Shown here: positions 21,555 through 33,915 of the stretch, piece by piece
How positions within the stretch are numbered: position 1 is the first letter of the stretch
How the letters are laid out: each line of letters opens with the position of its first letter
Source: Cycas panzhihuaensis
Lineage: Eukaryota; Cycadophyta
NCBI GenBank assembly: GCA_023213395.1
Contig: CM041465.1
Coordinates: 106,647,741 to 106,711,740, forward strand
Reading direction: 5' to 3'
DNA length: 64,000 bases
The notes under the pieces: model-generated
Databases searched by the model: none
What the model saw: only the letters and a program-made list of their open reading frames with translations
Told to the model about the DNA's origin: nothing
Translations under genes and position numbers: made by a program

Positions 21555-22655
21555 TTGAGGTCAAGGAAAATCCTCATTCCCAGAAATATGGTAGCCCAAT
21601 CCAGAACCTCAGAGGAAAAAATTAAAGGCACATCAGAATTAAACCAAAGCATAAAGGCTTTAACAATCCTAATCCAAGAGTTACTAGCAAAAGTGAATCA
21701 AGCAACACAGAATGTGTTAGGTGGAGAAATGGATAACAGCAACGCATCAGGAATAGATCAAATGGATGCCTGGAACAATCAAGAAAACCAAGGAAACAAG
21801 ACCAAGAGATTCAATGGACGAGTTTATGAAAGGAGAACTCTCAACATGGATAATGGATGGAAAGGGGCAAGATTATCTTTGGAAAAATTCAATCCAAAAG
21901 TATCCAAGAATATCACAAATTGGATCTTACAAATGGCCAACTATTTCAGGGTCTATAACTCAATAGTTAAAGAAAAGATGGAAATAGCATCCTTACACTT
22001 AAAAGGAAGGGCATTAAGGTGGTATTATTGGTGGCAAAAGATGAACATACCAATACAACAAACATGGGAGAATCTAAGAGCAGGATTAGTAGAGTAATAT
22101 AATGATTCTTGGAACATGGATTACTTTGCTTAGTTAACAAGATTACATCAACAAGGAACAATACAAGAATACACAGAATAGTTCCAAACACTACAATGTA
22201 TGGTCTTAGAAAAAATACCGCACGAATGTTTACTGGAGACTTATATCAATGGATTGAAAAATCAAATCAAATTTAAAGTTAACATAACAAATCCACCACA
22301 ACTCCAAGTAGCAATTTGGATAGCAAGAAATGTGGAGGCAGAACTCAGAGATAACAGAGCAACATATACAAGGAGATATGAGCCACCATCATATCAGACC
22401 TAGAATCCCAATTGAGCAAAATCAAGAACAAAAGTAGATTCTCCATTAGCTATAAAAAATACAGGAGAAAGTGCAAGAATAACAAAAGAGGAGCACATAA
22501 GGAAAGGGATGTGCTTCAAGTGTGGAGGGAAATGGAATAAGGAACACTAGTGCCCAGCAAAGAAGGTTTTCATGATCAATAATGAGGACACAAAAATACC
22601 AGAAGAAGCAGAGGAAGAAGTAGAACAAGACCAGAGCATAGAAAGGAGGAAGATG
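21555..22655 (+). pseudogene. Gag of element K (Ty3/gypsy type)
   Basis: The ORF 21555-22097 contains the gypsy retrotrans_gag core: a lead-in rich in Asn/Gln, then LSLEKFNPKVSKNITNWI and the hallmark ASLHLKGRALRWYYWW. A stop at 22095 is followed by more gag in the same register, with a second block at 22200-22403 (ETYINGLKNQIKFKV). Near 22510-22555 a zinc knuckle of the form CFKCGGKW...H.C is broken by a stop. It would encode the capsid and nucleocapsid. At least five stops make it inactive. Confidence 0.88.
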
Positions 22656-22660
22656 AACTT

Positions 22661-25600
22661 TTGGAAGTGGATACAGGGAATGTCCAAATCTCATTGAAGG
22701 CCATTATGGGGCAACAAGTATCCCCACAAACCCTAAGGTTCCAAGGACAAATCAAGGGAACACCAGTATCAATCTTGGTTGACAGCGAGAGTACACACAA
22801 TTTTATAAACAAGGCATCAGTAGAAAAAATTAGGATTATAAGTGAAACCCCTCAACACATTCCAGGTGTCAATAGCAAATGGGAGAACAGCGCCATGTGG
22901 AGGATACTGCAAAGACACAACTCTCCAGATCAACGATTACAACGTCACAACTTGTATGTTTGCCATGCCCATAGGCAGAGTGGACGCAGTTCTAGGGATT
23001 CAATGGCTACAAATGCTGGGGAACATCGTTACCAACTATATAACAAGATTTATGTGTTTCCGACAAAAAGGACGCAAATATTAACTACAAGCCCCAGCCA
23101 CACCTCCAGTTCAACTCGTATCGTCTCACAGGATGGAACAAATTCTAAAGAAGAATCTGCAAGTGTACATAATGTCATGTTATAAAGTAGAAATAGAAGA
23201 CATTCCCCCAAAGATTCAAGCAATCTTAAAAGAACATCGGAGAGTTCTTTAAGAACCCCAAGGACTGCCACTGAAAAGAGAATTGGAACACGTAATAGAT
23301 CTTATCCCCAGAGCAATACCAGTCAATATTCCTCCATATAGACATCCTTATCATCTCGGGAAGGAAATTGAAAAGATCACACAAGAATTGTTACTCCAAG
23401 GCATAGTGGAAAAAAGCACGAGTCCATTCGCTTCTCCTGTGGCAATTAATCTGAAGAAGGATGGATCTTACAAAATGTGTGTGGATTACCGTGGCCTAAA
23501 TAAATTGACCATAAAGAATTGATATCCTATCCCAAAGAATGAAAATTTGTTAAATGAGTTTCATAGAGCCTGATATTTTTGAAAAATAGATCTACACTCA
23601 GGATACTACCAACTAAGGGTCAACGAAGAAGATGTCTACAAAATTACATTCAGAACGCATGAAGGATTGTTTGAATTCAAGGTTATGCCTTTTGGCTTAA
23701 CAAATGCTCCAGCCCCTTTGCAAAGCACAATGAATTCAATATTAAAACACGTTCTGAGAAAATTTGTGTTGGTTTTCTTTGACGATATCTTGATCTACAG
23801 TAGAACATGGGAAGAACATTTGGAACATATAAAGGCAATTCTGCTCGTACTTGCGAAAGTACAATTATTCGCAAATAAGAAAAAGTGTTCTTTCGCAAAA
23901 GAGGAATTACAATATCTGGGCCACATTATCATAGGCGAGGGAATCAAAATTGATCCAAAAAAGATCGAGGCAATTGTAAGTTGGCCAACTTCAAAGAATG
24001 TCACAGGAGTAAGAAGTTTTTTGGGTGCAGTGGGATTTTTGGGAAAGTTCATAAAGGGGATATACACACATAGCATCGCCACTAATAGACCTGACCAAAA
24101 AGGATGCGTTCAGATGGAATTCAGGGGCAAAAGGAGCATTTCAAGAATTAAAACAAGCAATGATCACAGCTCCAATATTAGCCTTACTAGACTTCACTCA
24201 ACCATTCACACTGGAATGTGACGCTTCAGGTTTTAGAATTAGAGCAATTCTATTACAAGGAGGAAGGCCTATAGCTTATGAAAGTCAAAAGCTAAATAAT
24301 AGGGAAAAAACAAAACCAATATATGATAAAGAGATGTTGGTTATTATGCACGCAATACACCAATGGAGGCAGTATCTATTAGGGAGCAAATTTGTGGTCA
24401 GGACTGATTATGACAGCCTAAAGTACTTTCTGAATCAAAAGGCATTATCTGATGAGCAACAAAAGTGGGTCAGCAAATTGCAGACCTTCAACTTCACCAT
24501 AGAATACAAAAAGGGGAAAGAAAACATGATAGTGAATGCTCTATCCAAATTGCCAGAGGAAGGAAAGATTGGAGTTTCAACCAGTTCAATGACAATAGCA
24601 ACTCCAAAATGGACGACAGAGTTGGCAAAGGAATACGAAGATGACAAGATATCACAAGAAATAAGACAAACTATCAAAGAAGGAAAAGCAGAGCAATTCA
24701 CGGAACAAGGAGGATTAATTCTAAGGAAAGGAAAAATATTTGTTCTAAAGACAAGCAAATTAAAGCAAGTACTACTTCAGGAAGCTCACTTGACTCTAGT
24801 TTCAGGACATTCAGGGATGGATAAGACTTATAGGAGCCTTTGAAGCTCATTTTACTGGAAAGGGTTGAAACTCGATGTCCTTAGTTTGTATCAGAATTTG
24901 ATACGTGTCAAACGAATAAGACTAAATCTGTAAAGACACCCAAGTTGCTACAATCCCCTCCAATTCCCCATCAAAAATGGGAAGAAATTTCTATGGATTT
25001 TATTATAGGTATTCCGCGTTCAAAAAAAAGAGGCGCAATTTTTGTAGTGGTAGACAGATTAACTAAATACGCCCATTTTAGGGGAACTTGGATGGGAGCA
25101 AAAGCAAGTCAAATAACGAAATTGTATATGAAAGAAATTCACAGGCTACATGGTTTTTCAAAAGTTATAGTCAACAACAGGGACCCCAAATTCACAAGTC
25201 ACTTTTAGAAGGAGTTGTTCAAATCAACCGGCATTAGCCTACACATGAGATCGACATACCACCCGCAAACAGATGACCAGACAGAAATAGCTAACAAATA
25301 CGTGGAAGGATACTTAAGAAACTTCGCATGAGATAAACAAATGCAATGGCCTTGATAACTCCATCTGGCAGAATGGTGGTATAACACCACATACCCAGCA
25401 ACGACAAAGATGTCACCATTTCAAGCACTATATAGGTATGAACCTCCATCACTCTTGAATTGGCTAAATACGTCTAAAGTGCAAATAGTCCAAGAAAACC
25501 TAGAACAAATGTAAGAAACAATCTAAATACTAAAGAATAATTTGGAGATGGCAAAGAATAGGATGAAGCAACAAGCAAATACAAAGAGATCTGAATGGAG

Positions 25601-25985
25601 TTTCGAGGCAGGAGAATGGGTATTCTTAAGACTCCAACCCAACAAACAAATGTCGATGAAACAAAATAATTGACATAAGTTATCACCAAGATTCTTTGGA
25701 GCATATCAGATCGAGGAATGCATAGGGGAAGCGGTATATTAGTTAAAATTACCACCAGAAAGCAAAATCCACAATATCTTCCATGTGTCTTGCTTAAAGA
25801 AAAAGCTATGAGGGTCCACAAACGAACTTACCAACACTGGATGAAGAAGGAATGATGATAGTGGAACTTGAGGGAATACTGAAGACCAGGGACGAGAATT
25901 AGCATTCCAAGATAATAAAAGTATATCTCGTCAAATGGAAGACATTGGAGCTTGAAGATGCAATGTAGAAGTCTAAAGAATAGAT
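22661..25985 (+). pseudogene. Pol of element K: protease, RT, RNase H, integrase, chromodomain
   Basis: The protease has VSILVDSESTHNFI (Gly of the DSG active site replaced). A frame change near 22840 is followed by IANGRTAPCGG and VDAVLGIQWL. RT spans 23283-24080, with FASPVAINLKKDGSYKMCVDYRGLN and the catalytic FFDDILIYS near 23780. RNase H covers 24160-24560 (LECDASG, YDKEMLVIMHAI). The integrase finger (HLTLVSGHSG) and core (MDFIIGIPRS, NNRDPKFTS) run 24780-25300. Near 25858-25985 the text VELEGILKTRD ... YLVKWKTLELEDA resembles the chromodomain of chromoviruses, broken by stops. All parts carry stops or shifts. Confidence 0.92.
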
Positions 25986-26045
25986 GTAGAAAAATGGGCC
26001 CTTACCAATGCTTTGAGAGCAAAGAATTTTCTAAAGGGGGGGACT

Positions 26046-26548
26046 TGTTGTGTTCCTAAGATTTCCCCCAGTTTGTCCGACTTCTATTTGAGCAGTATTA
26101 AGGAGAATATTACATAATTTGGCCGACCTCTATTTGAGCAGTATTAAGGAGAATATCACATAGTCTAACTGACTTCTAAGTGAAGTATTTTGATCACTAT
26201 AAATAGGAAGTTTGGGTTGCATCCCAAACCATCTTCAGAGGTTCTTTTGGTTACATATTTTTGGTTCTAGGGTTGCAATTAGTTCGCCCATTTGGGGGCT
26301 ACAGTTTGGAGGGTTCCTCACCTCAAAGAGGGAAGCTCACTTCTTTAGGAAAGACCAGTGTTTTATTGTATTTTCACTTTATTTTTGGTATTATTTGATA
26401 ATAAAGATTATTATTTACTTTTGTGGATTCTATAATTCTTGTTCCTTGTTCATTTTCCTATTGAACAGCATCTAGTTATTGTCTTTCTATGGATTATTAC
26501 CTGTATTTTTGAGAAAAATTGCTATAAAAGCAAAACTAGATCACTTCA
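26046..26548 (+). repeat. 3' LTR of element K (503 bp)
   Basis: It follows a purine tract (AAAGGGGGGGAC, about 26033-26044) and matches 20959-21461. It ends directly at the CAATT duplication. Confidence 0.93.
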
Positions 26549-28037
26549 CAATTCAGGTTCATGGGATCAAGAGGCAGTTTGCTACTACTTATACACCTCA
26601 ACAAAATGGAGTTGTTGAGTGAATAAATAGAACTCTAGTTAAAAAAGCCAAAGCCACAATGCGAGGCAAGGGTGTAATAGACTTCTCATGGGTAGAAGTT
26701 GTTAATACAATGATATATCTAAATAACAGAAGCACTACCAAGGTTGTTAGAAATATAACACCTAAGAAATATTGGTCAGGAAGGAAGCCAATTGTAAGTC
26801 ATCACAAAATTTTGAGTGTACAACATACATGCATATTCCCAAGGAGAAACGACAAAAGCTGGATGATAAAAGCACAAAATGCATCCTTGTTGGGCACTCT
26901 AAGGAAAGCAAAGCCTACAAGGTATATGATTTGTCAACTTGAAAAGTTCACACAACTCATGATGTGATCTTTTAGGACGCTGGAACTCAACATGTTAGTC
27001 CAATTGATGTTAGAGGACTAAGTTGAGGAGCCACCTTAATGCAATTCTTCTCATAATATTGTCCAACCAAAGTTTAAGCCATTCAACATTGGTGGAGTAG
27101 CAGAATTGGAATCATTCCAATTTTTAGAACCTATTTTAAGCCAAAGACAGAGTTGAAGACTAAGCCCAAGCCAAAGAAGTTGTCAAATATAAAGCATTCA
27201 CCTTCATCATTGAAGAAAAAGCTTGCAAAATGGTATTTGAAAACCATGAAGGATGCTAAACAAATGTTACCAGAATATGAGGGAAAGCAGAAGTCAAAAA
27301 TACAACCCTCTGAACATGTAAATATGGCACTTATGGCAAGTATACTAAATGCAAATGAACCATCTACAGTTGAACAAGCACTTAAAGAAAAGAAGTAGTA
27401 CGACACTATGGAGCCTGAAATCCATGCAGTCAGGAAAAACCACACATGGGATCTAGTACAATTACTCACTAGCAAGCAAGCAATTGGATGTAAATGGATC
27501 TACAAGATCAAGTTCAAATCAAAAGGATTTGTAGATAAGTACAAAGAACAATTGTTACAAAAGGCTTCAAGCAACAAGAAGGGATCGACTACCAAGAGAC
27601 ATTCGCTCATATTGCAAAGATGAACATTATGGTGATAGTTCTGCAATTCAATTGACAACTATGCCAAATGGATGTGAAAAGTGCATTTCTAAATGGGGAG
27701 CTCAACGAAGAAATCTACATGGAGCAACCACCTAGCTTTGTTGAAAAGGGCCACGAGCACTTGGTATGACAACTCAAGAAGGCCTTATATGGCATGAAAC
27801 GAGCTCCTAGAGCCTGGTATGAAAAAAGTGATTAGTACTTTCAGACAAATGGGTTTGAGAGATCACCAACTGACTCAAACCTATACATCAAAGCAAAGAA
27901 TGATAAAATCATATTTGTGGTGTTGTATGTTTGTGACTTATTAACTACAAGTAATGATATCAATATGATATCATGCTTGAAGGAAAATCTTAGTCACTAC
28001 TTTGAGATGACTGATTTGAGAATTTTACATTGCTTCC
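26549..28037 (+). pseudogene. Integrase end and RT of element I (after K, before J)
   Basis: It resumes with HGIKRQFATTYTPQQNGVVE, the part of the copia core that carries the catalytic Glu. The GKK-like tail (WSGRKPIVSHHKIL, 26780) and linker follow. RT begins about 27330 with EPSTVEQALKEKK. It includes [15 protein letters not shown] and ALYGMKRAPRAWYE. The catalytic motif is YVCD instead of YVDD near 27930. Stops include 26621, 27397 and 27768. At 28037 the reading is cut by the solo LTR J in the conserved HYFLG region. Confidence 0.88.
28033..28037 (+). repeat. Left target-site duplication of J
   Basis: CTTCC, exactly repeated at 28621-28625. Confidence 0.9.
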
Positions 28038-28620
28038 TGTTGAAAATGGTATTCAGCGTTTGCACCAATTGATGATGAACATAGCCCTTAGGATCTCATG
28101 AAGAGGAATTTGGCTAGCATAGGAAGACAATTAGCATTAATAATAAGCAGCTAAGAATATGAGCATCTAAGCAAGCATGAAGCAAATGAACTCAAGCACA
28201 AGAAAAACACAAAATATGGAGGAGTAAGAATTTGTCCTTACTCCAAAATAAGAAAGATTGACTTGGATTCAAACTAGCAGCATAACAATACAATACTCAT
28301 TCGCATTGTATGATACATGAGGTTTGACCTCCTTATATAGAAGTGAAGGAGGACCTTGGACGATTGGAAGTTTGACAAGTGTCAAACATCCAAGCTATGC
28401 CCTTTGCATGTGGAACAAGTGTCCCTTGGGCTCTCCTTGTGAGAAAAAGTGCATGAGGGTACATTCACCCTTAAGTCACAACATTATGTCACTAGAAAAA
28501 ATGTGGGTGTGTACTTTATCACATTAGGTGATAAATCACCCTTACATAAAGTTACATAAAGTACATCAAATTTACAATATAAAGTACAATAATTAACATT
28601 TAAACATAAAGGTCTTAACA
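28038..28620 (-). repeat. J: solo LTR (583 bp) distantly related to the A/C/E LTRs
   Basis: It has TG...CA ends and a perfect CTTCC duplication, with no internal region. Read on the minus strand it starts TGTTAAGACCTTTATG and keeps several A/C/E landmarks: the GTGATAAAGTACACACCCACATT segment, the TTATCAC...GTGATAA dyad (28516-28534) and the GTTTGACAAGTGTCAAAC dyad (28370-28387). A solo LTR forms when the two LTRs of an element recombine and the internal part is lost. Confidence 0.9.
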
Positions 28621-28638
28621 CTTCCTTAGAGTGGAAGT

Positions 28639-28853
28639 TGTCTGAACACAAAATGGATTTATGAAGACAATGCTTCAATGCATTAATGAGGGAGAGAGCA
28701 ACTCTCATATAAATACATCATGTGTACATAGAAAGGCTAGTGCATGTATGCCAAATGTCAACAATACATCAAAGAGGAGTTGGACACATAACCCTCAAGT
28801 TAACTTTAGAATATAATAATACATAGAAAAGATAGAACATTATTCTCCAAACA
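28639..28853 (-). repeat. 3' LTR of element H (215 bp)
   Basis: Minus-strand start TGTTTGGAGAATAATG after the purine tract CATTAAAGGAGGG. It matches 33702-33915. Confidence 0.92.
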
Positions 28854-31800
28854 CCCTCCTTTAATGTTTTATCTTTTGTCTTCAACACCAAGAAGATGCC
28901 TAAAATGTTGAAATTTGCTTTTGAAAGTGGTTTTGTGAGAATATCAACAAGTTGTTCTTCGTTGTTACAGTATAACAGATCTATCTCTTTAGCTTGTACC
29001 TTTTCTCTTATGAAATGATGATGGAATTCAATATACTTTGTTCTAGCATGAAACACTAGATTCTTTGTCAATTTGATAATGCTCTAATTATTACAAAAAA
29101 TGGGCGTAGACTGACCTTGTTCCTATTTTAAATCCTTAAGCAATTGTCTGATCCATACTGCTTCACATGTAGCACTAATAGCTGCCTTGTATTCTGCGTC
29201 AGTGGAAGACAAGGCTACAATGGACTGTTTCTTGCTACTCCAAGATGTAATAGTAGATCCAAGTGAAAAGTAATATCTTGTCATGGATTTCCTTTCTTAT
29301 TTGTCTCTAGCCCAATCCCAGTCACTATAACCAAATAATTGAAGATTTGAAGCTTGGGTATAGTTAACACCCATTACTCGGGTTCATTTAATGTACTGAA
29401 GAACACTTTGAACAACATTCCAATGAGATAGTTTTGGATGTTTCATACATCTAGAGACAACTCTGACTGAATATGAAATATCTGGTCTAATAGTTGTTAG
29501 GTAGATAAGACTACCTATTAATTGTTTATACAATGTTCCATCTATTGGTTGTCCATCATCATCAACATTCAAAACACATATAATTTCCATTACGGTAGCA
29601 CAACTATTGCAATCCTCTATTTTAAATTTTTGAAGAAGTTTTCAGACATATTTTGCTTGGGATGTAAAAATAAAATTCTTTTGTTGACTTACTTCAATAC
29701 CCATATAGTAATGAAGTAGACCCATATCTATCATTTCAAAAAAAATTTCTATCTATAGCTTGATTTTACATATTGTATTATCATCATTTCCTGTAACTAT
29801 CATGTCATCTACATTAACTGCAATAATAGTTATTAAATTATCTATGTTTGTTTTAATATAAAGTCAAGGGTCTGGGTCGCATTCACAAAAACCTGTTTGT
29901 CGTAGATGCTGATCGAATTTTGCATACCATGATGTAGGTGCCTATTTCAGTCCATACAAGGCCTTTTTCAGCTTGCACACAAAATGTTCTTCACCTTTTT
30001 TCATATAACTTGTTGGCTGCTACATGTACACTTATTCAATCAAGTCACCATTTAGAAAGGCACTTTTAACATCAAGTTGCATTTAAATTGTGCTGCCATG
30101 GCTATGACTGCTCACACAGTTATCAACTTGGCTATTGGTGAAAAGGTTTCCTCATAATTAATACTTTTTGTTTGAGTATAACCTGTTGCTACCAGTCTTG
30201 CCTTGTATCTCTCAAATGATCCATTAGAATTTTCTTTTATTTTGTATACCCATTTGCAACCAACAATGGGTTTATCTGTGGAAGCATCAAATAATTCCCA
30301 AGTCTTGTTCTTCTTGATAGCACTGATTTCAACATCCATAGCCTTCTGCCATTCTAGATGATCATATGCTTCTAAATAATTATGTGGTTCAACAAAGCAC
30401 ATTAAACTTTGGTGTTTCTATGATCTGGTTCTTTGTTCAAAAACATCACCTCTTGATTCTTCAAGAGTCATAATATACCACTTGGATAATTTTTTCGATG
30501 CTAATTCATTTGCTTCTTTGAGAAGAGTTTTGTTGATCTTCAAAAAATTTTAGCTCTACTTCTGATAGGACTTGTTGTTGCTATTACGGGACGCTTTGCT
30601 CATTTTCTTTTTGAAATTTATTGTCTGATGTATCTTTTTCTACAGTAGTGACTTTAGAAATTTCATCAACCGGTACATGTATTCGTGTATTTTCTTCAGT
30701 TTGGCTATGTACTATTTTGTTCTTTTAATTTATCTATTCATCAAAAGTCACATCTCTACTAACATAGATTATGTTTGTTTTTGGATCTATACATCTATAT
30801 GCCTTAGATTTGTTGTTGTACCCAATCATGATGCATTCAATGCTTTTATCATCTAGTTTAGTTCTATTTTTGTCAAGAATATGAGCATAAGCATTACTAC
30901 TGAAGATTTTAAGGTGACTTACATCTAGTTTTCTTTCAGTCCAAGCTTCTTTAGGAGTTATCTTGTCTAGAGCTTATGCAAGACTCCAATTGATGAGATA
31001 TACTACTATGTTGACCACTTTAGCCAAGTATGTTTTCATTATTGCTTTTTTTGCTTATCATACTTCGTGCCATTTTTATTATTGTCCTATTCATTCATTC
31101 AACTACTCCATTTGATTGTGGCATATGTGGAGTAGTTACCTACTTCTGTATCCCATTTATCTTACAGAATTGACAAAAGTCATTTGAGACGTACTCTCCT
31201 TCTCTTTTGAATTGGAGAATTTTGATTTTGCACTCTCTCCAATTCAATCTATGCCTTAAATTCTTTGAAGTAATCTAAAACTTCTAATTTATTGAAAAGA
31301 AAATAAGCCCAAGTTCTTCTAGAAAAACCATCAATGAAAGTAAGAAAATACCTTGCTCCATTTATTGAATTTGGTGTTATGGGCCCACATAAATTACCAT
31401 GAACTAATTCTAACTTTTTATGTGCTCTCCATGTTCTCTTCCAGAAAGGAGCTCGGTGTCATTTGTCCATCATACAACTTTTGCATATAAAAGAGTCAAA
31501 AGACATTTCAGGAAGACCATTCACTATATTAGAATTTTTTAATAATTCTAATTATTTGTTTTCAATGTGCCCATATTTAGAATGCAAAATTTCATTAATG
31601 GGGTTGTTAACAACAAGAGATTTTACAAACGAAGTAGGAAGAACAGGAGTGGAAATTAGATTATAGAGATTATCAATTTCAACTCCTTCTACAATTACAA
31701 TCCCATTATTTTTCATGTCACAAATGTGACAGCTTCCATCTTCATTAAAGATAACCCTTAGTCCTTTTTTCCTTAACTGGGATACAAACAAAAGATTTCT

Positions 31801-32225
31801 TTTTAGGCCAGATACATAAAGGACTTTCCATTTTTTTAAATTTTACCATTAACTGAGATAATAATTGTTCCTTTCCCTTTAATATGTAGAGGAAAGTTAT
31901 CATCACGCTCCACAGTTTCGTTGATGAAGTACGGTCTCAGCATCTCAAAACATTCTCTTCTCCCAATCATATGATTGGATGCTCTAGAGTCTATGTACCA
32001 GTCTTCATTTTTGCAAGCGCGCATGGACAAGGCAGTGATAAAAGTAGTTTCTTCATCTTCTTCTTCTACTTGTTCGTGACTGTAATTTCCTTCTACTCTC
32101 TTCCCTCTCTGAATGTCAGTTTGTTTTTGTGGACAACGATTTGAAGAGCATCCTATTCTCCCACAACAGTAACAATTTGGTAAATTCGACATTCTATAAT
32201 CTAGCAAGATGTCCATACCTTCCAC
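28854..32225 (-). pseudogene. Pol of element H: protease, integrase, RT, RNase H
   Basis: On the minus strand the ORF 32225-31836 carries a zinc knuckle CYCCGRIGCSSNRC and the protease site YIDSRASNHM (Gly of DSG replaced by Arg). The integrase finger and lead (31791-31552) have the conserved KNNGIVIVEG and HSKYGH. The integrase core (31500-30700) is heavily broken. RT begins at 30402 with ENSNGSFERYKARLVATGY just downstream. The block 29590-29384 holds LYKQLIGSLIYLTTIRPDIS. RNase H ends near 28860 with FHARTKYIEFHHHFIREKV and DILTKPLSKA. Many stops make it inactive. Confidence 0.9.
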
Positions 32226-33024
32226 AGTGGAAGCATACTTTGGATTCTCTAAATGAAGATCTACCTCTTCCTTCTGACATCCATGTGATTCTTCCTCGTC
32301 CTTCCGGAGACCAAGTGGATATGGCTATAGTCTCAATCCAACCTCTAGTAGATTTTCTCCATCCCCTCATTGTACTTCTAGATAGTCCCCTACTTTCTAA
32401 GCTCAGTTTTAAGAGAAATACTTCTTCGATGTAGGTTTCCTCTTCATATCTTTTATTCTTTTGTTCTTTCTGTAACATGTGCCCTATCAAAGTGTCAAAG
32501 GACATATTGTTTATACACCCACCTATGGTAAGTGTGTCTACCATAGTATCAAATGATTTTCGCAATTTATTGATTGTTAGGTGAACGAGCTCAGAGTCAA
32601 CTATAAACTCTCCTGCAGAGCCTAGATTATTCTTAGTCTCAACTATCTTAGTTAAGAAATTTGAGACACTTTCTCCTTCTTTGAAATGAACCCTATATAG
32701 TTGCTCTCGAACATATATTATTTGAGCTTCGTCTTTATAGCTGTAAAGTGAGGTTAAAATTCTCCAAGCCTCTAGAGAAGTGATGGTTGAACCTACGTGG
32801 CTTAACAAGGAGTCTCCCACAGATAACATAATTGTTTCTAAAGCGATTTTATCCCGTTCTTCCCAACTAATCACATCCACTATATGAGTGGGTTTAGCTT
32901 CCTTCCCTATGCCTATATCCCATGCATTTTTTGCCGTTAAAAACCCTTGCATTTTTAGCTTCCATATGCTATAGTTCTCCTCTAAAAGTTTATCAAACTC
33001 CCCAAGGGAAAATGCTAAAGCCAT
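32194..33024 (-). pseudogene. Gag of element H (nearly intact 276-residue ORF)
   Basis: The ATG at 33024 is followed by FDKLLEENYSIWKLKMQGFL, the copia gag pre-domain. A UBN2 domain covers residues about 60-180 (AWRILTSLYSYKDEAQIIYV, GESVSNFLTKIVETKNNL). A basic Arg/Gly-rich part precedes a zinc knuckle start CFHCGRYGHLA near the end. The ORF ends at a TAG where the last Cys of the knuckle is expected. A second knuckle follows in the next frame (32225). Two knuckles in tandem are less usual than one. This is the best preserved gag in the window. Confidence 0.9.
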
Positions 33025-33689
33025 TTTAAGTTAATTTACTATATATGAAGAGGGAAGGACAAATAGAAGTGAAAAACTATGAATAGGTCATATAGTCATA
33101 CAACTATACAAATTTGTACAAAAAAGAACAATTGTACAGAATTGAGGAAAAAAAAGGGTCTCAAAAGGAAGCTAAGATTATCCCCTTCTTGGATCTATAA
33201 AAAAATTTGAGAAAAAACATTTAATTTCTTCATAAAATGGCCTAAAAGTGGTACAGTCAAATAGGGTTTTTAAGAAAAATTTGTTTGGAACTCTTTAAAT
33301 CTCCAACGAAATTCAGCAAACTTATAGTCAAATCAAAGATATTGATGAATTGAAGGGTTTAGGACTAATTTTATTCAAAACTTTTGAGAAATCTAAGAAA
33401 CTTTTGTGATTGAAGCTTTAAATGGGTGCCCCTCCAAATCTGTGTTTTCCCCCTCAATGAAAAAGAATTCGGATTTGTGGCTTTGAAACAGTTTGACCTC
33501 CTTAATAAGATGAACCTACCCACCAAATTTCATTATATTCTGAGTACTTCGAAAAATCTTCATCTGTACAATTGCATACTATAATTAATGAGGTTGTATT
33601 ATGTACTTTCCTCCTTAAAAGCTCTACAAATACTTCCTTCAAATTGAATTCAACAAATTATCTTTTGCTAGGCTTAGATTAGCAAACAT

Positions 33690-33701
33690 GCTTTGATACC
33701 A
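33690..33701 (-). promoter_or_regulatory. Primer-binding site of element H
   Basis: The minus strand reads TGGTATCAAAGC, touching the LTR end. One difference from the perfect initiator-Met complement. Confidence 0.85.
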
Positions 33702-33915
33702 TGTATGAATACAAAATGATTTATGAAGATAATGCTTTAATGCATTAATGAGGGAGAGAGAAACTCTCATATAAATACATTGTGTGTATATAGGAAGGCT
33801 AGTGCATGTAGGCCAAGTGTCAACAATACATCAAAGAAGGGTTGGACACATAGCCCTCAAGTTAATTTTAAAATATAATAATAAATACAAAAGATAGAAC
33901 ATTATTCTCCTAACA
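33702..33915 (-). repeat. 5' LTR of element H (214 bp)
   Basis: Minus-strand TGTTAGGAGAATAATG to TGTATTCATACA. It contains a TATA-like ATTTATATGAGAG. It matches 28639-28853, and the O LTR (53511-53725) has the same length and layout. Confidence 0.92.

Larger units (their letters stand above)
20959..26548 (+). mobile_element. Element K: Ty3/gypsy chromovirus-like retrotransposon (5590 bp)
   Basis: Two 503-bp LTRs (20959-21461, 26046-26548) flank gag, protease, RT, RNase H and integrase in gypsy order, with integrase last. A chromodomain-like tail follows integrase. The target duplication CAATT is perfect. The LTRs differ at roughly 45 sites (about 9 percent), so this is one of the older complete insertions here. 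It sits in the integrase of element I. Confidence 0.95.
28639..33915 (-). mobile_element. Element H: Ty1/copia retrotransposon with short LTRs (5277 bp)
   Basis: LTRs lie at 33702-33915 (5') and 28639-28853 (3'), with a primer-binding site next to the 5' copy and gag, protease, integrase, RT and RNase H between. The LTRs differ at roughly 18 of 215 positions, so it is an old copy. The flanks GAAGT (28634-28638) and AAACT (33916-33920) agree at three of five bases. With one of them set aside, RT of element I continues in frame, so they are the diverged target duplication. H lies only 18 bp from J. Confidence 0.93.
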
